A DNA stretch of 64,000 nt. Origin: Tubulanus polymorphus (lineage: Eukaryota; Nemertea; Palaeonemertea; Tubulaniformes; Tubulanidae). Location: contig NC_134025.1 of NCBI RefSeq assembly GCF_964204645.1, forward strand, positions 15,158,001 through 15,222,000, read 5' to 3'. The translations under genes and the position numbers were made by a program. Below, in pieces: positions 55,772 through 64,000 of the stretch. A model generated the notes under the pieces. The model was not told the DNA's origin. It was given only the letters and a program-made list of their open reading frames with translations, and made no database searches. Every line of letters begins with the position of its first letter. The first letter of the stretch is position 1.

Positions 55772-56460
55772 GCCAAGGATATGAATGGTTTGTGATGATA
55801 TTATGTTAACTAAATTCATTTGTTGGTTGAACGATTTCAATTAATATCGCAATATTTAGCATTCGTGATATAATTAATATAGATAGAGATATGGCCATTT
55901 GTCCATTGTTTATGTTAGCAAAAGATTGCATTTGATATAGAAGGCTTTAAAATGTTTTGATGTATGGTTGAGATTTTCAAAATAAATGTTATGCTTACAT
56001 GAGATAATTGGAACTAGATGTTTTATTTCATTTTTTATCAAGTATCGATGGATGAGAAGTCTTTCGACGATGTGCAGTTAGCCCATTAGAGTTTGCCTTA
56101 AAATACTTTACTCTCAGTCTGCTGAATTTAATTCATACCGCCGTTACAGTACCATAAAATTCACACTAAATCTTTAGCGTCATTGGAATAGGACGTCCCC
56201 TGTTTCACATCCGGCAGGTGTGGTGCCGGTGGGTAAGTTTAATAAGGTACACCAAATCTATTAAAACGATCGCTATTTTAAAATCAAAACATCCCGAAGA
56301 AATTGGGGATTCGAACCTATCGGATATATACTGGTACTCGGCGTCTTTCCACTTAACAAAACATCGTCAATAACATTAGTTCTTATTATTGCTAAGTAGC
56401 GGCGCTACCGGTGCTGTCGATCGGAGATTAGAAACTTTCTACCTTTTGCCATTACAAGGA
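55772..56460. other. Noncoding DNA, nothing recognised
   Basis: No supported gene. The retroelement-like coding region starts at about 56461. Confidence 0.4.
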
Positions 56461-58735
56461 AGTAAAGAATGGGGCTACTAAGACTTGCGCGCCACCTATC
56501 CCTCGCTCGCCAGCGCGGTGGTTCCTATTGGGACCAGCTCCGAGCGAATCTAAGCGCTATTACTCCAAATCTCGAACAAATGTATGCGAGCGGCCGAGGA
56601 GTTCAAGAACTCTGGGACTTTTTCAAAAGGAATCTTAAAGCGAGCGTTGACCGGCATAATGCGTCTAAAACCTGTCGAGGTATAAAATTCCTACCGTGGG
56701 TAAACAGGTCCATCAGGATGAAGCTTCTCCGTCGTAAGAAGCGTCTCTACGCGAAAGCTAAAAAAAAGAAAAAACTGGAAAACCTATCGTCAATTCCAGA
56801 AAGACTGCAGACGGGAGATACGTAAAGCAGAATGGGATCATATCAATAATACGATCCAAACCAGTCTGGACAATAAAGACACTAAGCCATTCTGGAGGTA
56901 TATTAAGTCTAGACGCAGAGGCAACGTAGGCGTATCACCACTAAAAGAAGTTGGCAAACTGCATTGTGATGGAAAAAGTAAAGCTAGGATTCTCCTCAAT
57001 TAGTTTAAATCGGTATTCTCAACTTCTGATGACCAACCACCTGATGCGACAGGTATAACTGGGGATAATTACCCAAATATCCGCGGTATCATAGTTGACG
57101 AAACTGGAGTGAAGAAACTGCTCACCAACATTAATCCATCCAAAGCATGCGGTCCGGATGGTATTCCGAACATGGTATTAATGTGTGCCGATAACCTCTC
57201 ACCCATGTTTACACGAATATTCCAGCGATCATTGGACACTGGGCTCCTGCCATCTGACTGGCGTCGCGCCAACATCTCTAGTATTTACAAGAAGGGCGAT
57301 AAACACCTTGCCGAAAATTACCGTCCGGTATCTCTCACGTCGGTGTGCTGTAAGTTACTAGAGCACATAGTTTACCGCCACGTACGTACTCACCTTGAGG
57401 ATCATTCAATTTGGCGGATTTGAACCACGGTTTTCGTAGTGGTTATTCTTGTGAATCGCAGCTACTCACCACCACACATGACCTCCTCACATCATATGAC
57501 TCTGGAAACCAAGTGGATATAGCGGTACTCGATTTCAGTAAGGCATTCGACACCGCATAATAAACTATTGTCAAAGCAATTATGGTATCCGTGGTCATTT
57601 ACTTGACTGGTTGTCCGATTTTTTATGTTATCGTACCATGTCGTTACGGACGGCGAATCGTCTGAAGACGCGCATGTCGGATCTGGAGTTCCGCAAGGAA
57701 CTGTCTTAGGTCCGCTCTTATTTTTAGTGCACATGAACTATCTCCCTGACGTTGTTAGGTCGCAAGTGCGGCTGTTCGCAGAAGACTGTCTGCTCTATCG
57801 AACTATAAAAACTTTCCAGGATCATATAACCCTCCAACAGGATTTAGAGAATTTAGAACATTGGGCCCTCCGATGGGGCATGAAATTTAACGCACGCAGG
57901 TGTTATATCATCCGCGGCCGTGAAAAGTCGCAGTACCTCTATTTCTTAGATAATGTGGCTCTCAAACAGGTTCAGTCGAGCCCATATCTTGGCCTCCTGT
58001 TATCAGAAGACCTGATGTGGGGCAAGCACATAGACAGTATCGTCAAGAAAGCAAGCTCTACACTCGGTTTCCTAAGAAGGAACTTACGCCACTGTACCGA
58101 AAACAGTAGGCGCACTGCCTACCTAGCGCTGGTTCGTCCAATACTCGAGTACGGAGCGTCGGTTTGGGACCCGCACGTCAGGTCGGACATCGACCATCTC
58201 GAACGCATTCAAAAACAGGCAGCGCGCTTCATTACACAGGACTATAAGTCGCGTGAACCGGGCTGCATCACCAAGATGCTCAACAGACTCTGTATACCAA
58301 CCCTGAGGAACGCCGTAAGAAGATCCGCTTGACTTTTCTGTACAGGGTGGTTGAGGGGTTAGTACCAGCTATGCCAGCCAACCAGTATTTAAAGCCAATC
58401 CGGCCAAATAAGCGCAGAATCAGGCTAGCAAGCCACCTTAAAGACTTTGAAACTGACAATCGTACTGAGCGTTTTGTCACAAACAACTCTAAGTGTTTCC
58501 AGGTCCAGTTCTGTCAAACGGACAAATTCAGACATTCCTTCTTTCCGAGAAAAATTATCGATTGGAACCACCTAGACAATCATCAAGTTTCAGCAGAAAC
58601 CATCGACGCCTTTAAATCGGCGCTACCACTATCTAAATTTCCGTCCCTCTCTCTCTACCGTTGCTGTTGATGCCTTATTGTATTTCTGCAACGTAACAGA
58701 TGTAGATGTAGATGTAGCTTCGGGAAGTGATATCA
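56461..58735 (+). mobile_element. Non-LTR retrotransposon (Jockey/CR1-type), 5'-truncated and broken
   Basis: The coding part opens in the linker between endonuclease and reverse transcriptase (PWVNRSIRMKLLRRKKRLYA at about 56694), then FWRYIKSRR, RT motifs (NPSKACGPDGIPNMVL; WRRANISSIYKKGDK; ENYRPVSLTSVCCKLLEHIV), QVDIAVLDFSKAFDT near 57530, GVPQGTVLGPLLFLVHMN, and the catalytic box read as LFAEDCLLYR. The thumb follows (YLGLLLSEDLMWGKHI) and the C-terminal region (RPILEYGASVWDPH). Frameshifts near 56815, 57418, 57560 and 58330, and a stop near 57001, break it. The 3' end carries a short GATGTA repeat (about 58698-58716), typical of this group. Confidence 0.9.
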
Positions 58736-61333
58736 CACTCTTCGACATTGTACTGTTGTAGAACATGCCCCAACATCCTTTCCTCGCCAAATTTCTCGAT
58801 TGCTGTGACAAGCCTAAAAGAAAAATAAACTGGCATAATAATTGTATTTATAAATTGTATCAACTTCATAGAGATCATAGTAATGAGTCAGTTTAGGTCT
58901 AGCTAGTGTCTATTATTTTCGTCTGGGATCGCGATTTTTGGGGATATTTCTCATTTTCAGTCCAACAGCGTAGGCAGCAGCCTAGTACTAGCTCAAAATG
59001 CCCTAAAACCTGATGATGTATCCATGATATCAGCTAATAAACCTGAGTCAATCAATTTGTAATCATTACAACATAATAGTTCTAATAACCTAATCATTTT
59101 AAGTGTTATTTTAGCAATAAAATGCATTGGATTTGATGCCGCTTCAAATAGGCCTTAAAATTGAAGCAACTCAGCCGCAAATATCAAATACCATGTAAAT
59201 ACAATAACACTTACCTTACGTAACACTTGTAATTACACTTGTTACAACTAGAAGACTGATTATTAGCGATTTTGATAACAAAGAAAACGCGTTCTCAAAT
59301 GTTTTGATACTTTCTCAGTTTGTATCAAAAATATTGCCGATTTTTGGTCCCTAAGTCCTGAAAAATGATAAATTTACAGTGTAAAATCGTACAAACGTGT
59401 CATCTATACCACAAAACACTTTATTTCCTGACCAATTTATGATGTTATGTGTGGGCCATAGACCTCAATATCTGCCTGTGATCTCAACTTTCAATTAAGA
59501 TTACGTAAGCTACTCGTGCCCAAAACGCGACAGGCGCACAATAGAAAGTTACGCGCAGGGTACTTTTATTGTCGCTGACATAGAGGACCGATATTTTTCT
59601 AATTGGATTCGGGAGGTTTAAACCTCCCAAGGTCAATTTACTAAAATTGTGACCTTCAGGGAGATTCTACGAAAGGCGATCGTAATCAATTTTGGTTGAA
59701 GTTGATACCATAATGCTCACTGGTTTTAATGTCAAACCATGTAGTCCATATTTGGTAAGTTGTAAATTACTTAAAACCGAAAGAAAAAACCATTATTGGA
59801 TCGAGTTTTTCCTAATTACACGAATTACTTGAAATATCTAATAAATGAAATGTATACACAATACCAATAAGAACAACCTGATTTGATTCTGTTAGGAATT
59901 CATTCCTATATTTTCGTCATAAAAATCGGAGGCAGTATTTCTCATTGATTTTTTCAGTAGCGTCATTTCAGCCATGGACTGTAAAAAAACGTTACTGATT
60001 CCATGGTTAAGCTCGTTTTCGAATAAAATATTGCATTTGATTCATTTTTCGTAAGTTGTGGTTTTGTCAAAGCTATATTTTCACAGTCCGATCAGTGATA
60101 CAAATAGATAGTCAGTTACCAACGGTATAGCCAATAATCTACAGAACCACCCGAATAGCGAAAATTAGCAAATCGTACCAGTGATACCAGTTTTTGTCAT
60201 GATTTTATCGAACATGTCATTCAATAATCGATGTGATCGGGTAAAAACTCGCCCCGTAAAGGTCCCTTTCAGTAAAAATCCCCTAGTTAAATATACCCCA
60301 AGGTAAAGGCCCCTGGTAACGAACCCGAATAAAGATTTTTCAGTGTCTAGTTGGATGTTGTTTTCTTGTTCCTCTGTATACCTTCTCTATCAGATAGAAA
60401 TGTTGTTAACTGCAACTATCCGTTAATCAAACTGTTGAATTATTTTTGATAATCGGGAGTGATGAAAAAAATGTTAGGAATGAAAATTAACGGTTTAGCT
60501 ACTTATATTTAGTTTAAAATCATGTGTTCTGCTTTAACAAATGCACTGTTTTATCTAAAAATATTATCTGACCCGAGTGCCTCAATCAGGGCTACATCAA
60601 CAGTCCATCTCACTGATTACTTCATCACAAATAATCACCAGCCATTGAAATGTTTAATCCTCATACAATACAATACAATTATCTCAAATCTAAATTTCAT
60701 GAGATAAATGCTCCTAGATTTCATAGGTTTTATTCCAACTGTTGCGACAGTCATATCAAAACTGGACTATTCATATCAATAGACGTTAAACTGGACTGTT
60801 AATATATGAAAAGTCTTTAAGGCCATATCATATATCTGAAGTGCGCTATGTTTTGCCTTGCAGTAATAATTTGATTTGTCACATGATTACTCCATATCTT
60901 CATATAATTTCCAAATAAACGAATACATTTCCATTGTTATGTTAAATGACATCAGCAAAAGCAAATAGACACAAACTACTACACTACTGTGTTTAGGATG
61001 GTTTAAGAGATTGGACGCCGATTGATACGAAAAGTAGATTTCATGCAATCATTTTCTTTCTTTAAAATCGTTGCGAATTAACGCGCGAGTGTTCGACTCT
61101 GGACGAACGGTTAATGGAATTTTATCGGGTTAGTCTTTCTATAGCCGACTAGCTAATGAATACCAGTGATTAACCATAAGTAAATAAAGAAGTTACTTGG
61201 GATGTTTAATCAATTGATGACAATTGATACAAGTAAAACCAGGCCTATGAGACACCCGTAATGTAAAATGATATCATGCAAGATATTCATATAAGCTGAG
61301 ACGAGAAGATACACAATATCCGTGTAAGAAGAT
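58736..61333. other. Noncoding DNA, few features
   Basis: No gene is supported. A perfect 18-bp palindrome, GGGAGGTTTAAACCTCCC, lies at 59611-59628. A degenerate GGTAAAAATCCCC-type cluster lies at about 60240-60330, related to those further right. Confidence 0.5.
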
Positions 61334-61569
61334 AACAAGAGAAATCCCACAATAAGTTCAGCCAAAACGAGAAACTTGAATAGAAGAGTTATATATATTT
61401 GCGCAACGTTTCGGCTAAAGACTATTAGCCATCATCAGGCGTACTGATACCCTAGCCAGTACGCCTGATGATGGCTAATAGTCTTTAGCCGAAACGTTGC
61501 GCAAATATATATAACTCTTCTATTCAAGTTTCTCGATTTGGCTGAACTTATTGTGGGATTTCTCTTGTT
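61334..61569. repeat. Large foldback (113-bp arms) with hammerhead-like cores on both strands
   Basis: The arms 61334-61446 and 61457-61569 are nearly perfect complements with a 10-bp loop. Each arm, read outward, contains CTGATGA, a stem-loop, then GAAAC: plus strand at 61465-61495 (GGCTAA, loop, TTAGCC) and minus strand at 61408-61438. Confidence 0.9.
61465..61495 (+). ncRNA. Hammerhead-ribozyme-like central domain
   Basis: CTGATGA at 61465-61471, six-base-pair stem GGCTAA/TTAGCC at 61473-61490 with loop TAGTCT, and GAAAC at 61491-61495. This matches the catalytic core plus helix II of hammerhead ribozymes. I could not find convincing helix I and III partners, so self-cleavage is not supported. 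Fossil or partial motif. Confidence 0.35.
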
Positions 61570-62503
61570 ATTCATATAAGCGTATTTTAGTCCTGATTTG
61601 AATGAATGTACCCACATTTTAGGCAATGAATCGAGACTTGGTTTTATCCCATAGCGTCAACGCTAGTACATGCTTGAGATGAGATTGTTGGTTTATATTT
61701 TGAACTCTGTAAAGAAGTTTTGTACATTTAAGCGTGAATGACGCACTGTGATGAACTATTGTACGAAATAACATATTAAATTCAATGAAAGAATCTTAAT
61801 GTTCCAAAAGGAATATAAGTGTAGTTAAGATTAATAGTTGTTTTTTTTCTTAATGAAAACCGATGATATAAAATAATTTAGCTTATTATCCCCAAAGTAA
61901 AAATCCCCCGGTAAAATATTCCCAATATTTGATCTAACTAACATAAAATCAACACAATTTATTATGTTAAAAAAAACTCAACTCATAGATTCTAGATTTT
62001 ATTGCACTTCTATTAACTGAAGATGATAGTAATGATGTATAGATGTATAATATGATGACCGAACGTTTGATGAGGAATAACTACTGTGGTTAGATACAAT
62101 TCTCATTCTTAGGATACGAATCGGTTGATTGAATTCGGTCATTTAAACTACTGGCTAATTTACAATGGTCACTATTGAAACGATTAATTGAAGTGCCCTT
62201 GAAATCAAGATAGATTCCTGTTGCGTAAATTAACTAATTTTTAAGCGACCACCTTCTATTGTCGGTATTCGGTTAGCTCTTGGTTAGCCAGAAGTTTTAC
62301 CATACAGACTCGGACTAGATGATTGACTTAAATCTTTGAATCAAAATATTGTCACTGGAGTAAATATATATTCCTTATTACACTTTCAGCAGTGATCATA
62401 TTTTATATGTAAATTGAAGGTATTACTGTCATCTAAAGTTAATAAGGTATTAGAATCGCAAAATTTAAGTTGTTCAAAACCAACATGAAAATGAGAAGAA
62501 AAT

Positions 62504-62619
62504 ACACAATATCCGTGTATGGTGAATAACGAGACAAATCCCACGATGAATTCAGCTAAAAATCAAATGTTCTACGAGCAATGTTTCGGCTAATGCTATT
62601 AGCCATTAGCCATCATCAG
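62504..62619 (-). repeat. Diverged single arm of the 61334 foldback with covarying stem
   Basis: Related to the 61310-61440 arm (ACACAATATCCGTGTA, AAATCCCAC, TTCAGCTAAAA). On the minus strand CTGATGA (62613-62619) and GAAAC (62583-62587) flank an eight-base-pair stem GGCTAATG/CATTAGCC, longer than in the other copy but still fully paired. Confidence 0.7.
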
Positions 62620-63384
62620 GCCCCCGTCGACATGAAAATATTGATACGTAAATCGAATCCATATCATAAGCATACTATACCACAAGTTAAAAAGAGTTAT
62701 TTAGTTCGAATTAAAAGATAGAAAAATAAAAATATGAAAAGATAGTATGAATAAAAAGTTCATTAATTTCATTTATTCTATGAATTTATTTAAAGATTTA
62801 TTTCAACAAAAGAGATCAATGCACAGTTAAATATATTGCAGTTGTATTGTGGATGAATATGTTTGAATAAATATCGTGCTTTCAAATGTTCTTGAAAAAT
62901 CGCCAAGTGAGGATTTTACCTAGGGGATTTTTACCTACAACCATCTAAAATGCCCCAGGCCCTAAATCCAGTAGGTTTATGGCGAAAGGTTAAGATTAGG
63001 AATGTATTAGCAATATAATTTTTTGAAACAGTATTTTGTCTCCCGATGATTTGATTTGCAGGTCAGACTTAATGTTGACCAAAGTTCTTAAAGTGAATTG
63101 CTTTAAAGTAATAAATATCAATGAAACAATATTATAAATTTTGAAGTGAGTTATTTTGTAATAATCCAATTTGAGTGCACTCCGATGCATGCTAAATTCT
63201 TATAAATTCATTTATAAATTGAATTGATACATTTTCCCTCCTCACTTATTCATTCTATATTAGTTCTACTAATGAACATAACAGTGGCTTGTGCCTAATG
63301 TCAATAAGGAGCGATTGGGTGCCGCCTCTCTGTGTTAATCTATCACGAAAGATTTAACTCGATTAGAGCCGCTGAAAACGAATG

Positions 63385-63505
63385 TATGTAAAAATCCCCC
63401 CGGTAAATATCCCCCGGTAAAAATCCCACAAGGCAAAAATCCCCCCAGGTAAAAATTCCCCTAGGTAAAAATCCCCCCTGGTAAAAATCCCCCCATATCC
63501 ACTTT
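63385..63505. repeat. GGTAAAAATCCCC minisatellite
   Basis: About seven 16-18-bp units such as CCCCCGGTAAATAT and CCCCCCAGGTAAAAAT. Inverted copies occur at about 62912-62945 and at 63985-64000 (GGGGGGATTTTTACC), and looser copies at about 60240-60330 and 61890-61930. Confidence 0.8.
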
Positions 63506-64000
63506 TACTATCCATAAAACTAGAGTAGAAAAAATTAACTTTTTACAACATTATTTAGGAATACATAAGTACATTAGGTATTTTATTTTTACTTTTAAAC
63601 CATAGTTTTTATAGAAAATTTCAAAATTATGATAGTGTCATTTTTGATGCATGTAGCTTGCATGTCGTATATGCTAAGTCACATAATAATGTCATTTTTA
63701 TGCACGTAGCTTGTTAAATGTCACAGATTATCCGAGGTGAATATTGTGACCAACACCACGGAGAAATGCCTCAGTTTAAATGACCGAATTCAATCAACTG
63801 ACTCGTACCCCTAGAATAAGTATTTTGTCTCTACACTTATTATTCTTTATTAAACGTTTGGTAACCGTATTTAATGGATGGAATTACTATACTAGAGTTA
63901 AGTAAAGCAATAAAGTGCAATAAGATTTCGAATCTATATTTTTTCAAACATAATAGCTGTTGAAAATTTTAGTGAAATCAATTATGGGGGGATTTTTACC

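Larger units (their letters stand above)
62100..63825. mobile_element. Possible foldback/DNA-transposon-like unit with imperfect inverted ends
   Basis: GGTTGATTGAATTCGGTCAT at 62122-62141 and its near-complement at 63774-63795 (ATGACCGAATTCAATCAACT) share about 45 bp of extended, imperfect inverted similarity. No transposase lies between them. The unit contains the diverged hammerhead-like arm and the GGTAAAAATCCCC cluster. Confidence 0.4.

Noticed and set aside
59611-59628. Perfect palindrome GGGAGGTTTAAACCTCCC as a regulatory site
   Set aside because: A single occurrence with no linked gene; chance cannot be excluded.
1-64000. tRNA or rRNA genes
   Set aside because: No cloverleaf or rRNA-like stretch was noticed on reading; a dedicated scan was not possible.

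Overview
This window looks like nuclear DNA of an invertebrate animal. It has short GT-AG introns (about 85-90 bp where measured), a Ty3/Gypsy-type and a Jockey/CR1-type retroelement, satellites, and a two-domain PC4 gene. Nothing in it resembles bacterial operons, tRNA or rRNA genes. I cannot name the species; the mix would suit a marine mollusc, annelid or cnidarian (inference).

The left 45 kb is dominated by integrated copies of a very AT-rich, virus-like element. Copy 1 (496-12883, minus strand) and copy 2 (33193-44854, minus strand) carry the same gene order. It starts with a large family-B DNA polymerase fused to zinc fingers and an HNH/endonuclease-VII-like module. Then come a small conserved 117-aa protein, a possible jelly-roll virion protein, five membrane or small proteins, a 463-aa protein with a C-terminal membrane anchor, an acidic coiled-coil membrane protein, a putative hexon-like major capsid protein and a C2H2 protein. 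Copy 3 (29904-33192, plus strand) is an internally deleted fragment. A second gene set, 'arm B' (18098-19982, plus strand), encodes zinc-finger and membrane proteins absent from the other copies.

The polymerase end of each unit finishes in a long palindrome ('head') beginning AGTAATAGGG and ending CCCTATTACT. One arm of each head abuts element DNA and the other abuts unrelated DNA. Heads lie at 12886 (cut), 17340-17733, 21723-22105, 24469-24851, 29706-29857, 44855-45258 and 55580-55771. Units 17340-22105 and 29706-45258 are each bounded by two heads facing outward. The opposite ends of the gene clusters run into a nested 'tail' palindrome (1-485 and 20003-20700). I see no integrase, packaging ATPase or adenain-type protease, so this is not a standard Polinton/adintovirus gene set. 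I cannot run a search to say whether it is already named.

Region by region: 1-12.9 kb, copy 1. 13.0-17.3 kb, a 5'-truncated broken Gypsy pol. 17.3-20.7 kb, arm B with an iteron-like upstream region, a minisatellite and the tail. 20.8-26.3 kb, a 2.74-kb near-identical tandem duplication carrying a head. 26.3-28.8 kb, a satellite of about 545-bp monomers. 28.8-29.7 kb, unassigned DNA. 29.7-45.3 kb, the inverted copy 3/copy 2 unit. 45.3-48 kb, a PC4-domain gene with a decayed duplicate. 48-48.7 kb, simple repeats and a 28-bp repeat rich in transcription-factor-like motifs. 49.3-53.4 kb, two convergent spliced genes, one an apparently intact seven-exon transposase-like gene. 53.4-54.5 kb, a tandem duplication of that gene's 5' end. 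55.3-55.8 kb, a solo element end. 56.5-58.7 kb, a broken non-LTR retrotransposon. 58.7-64 kb, noncoding DNA with foldbacks, including hammerhead-ribozyme-like cores.
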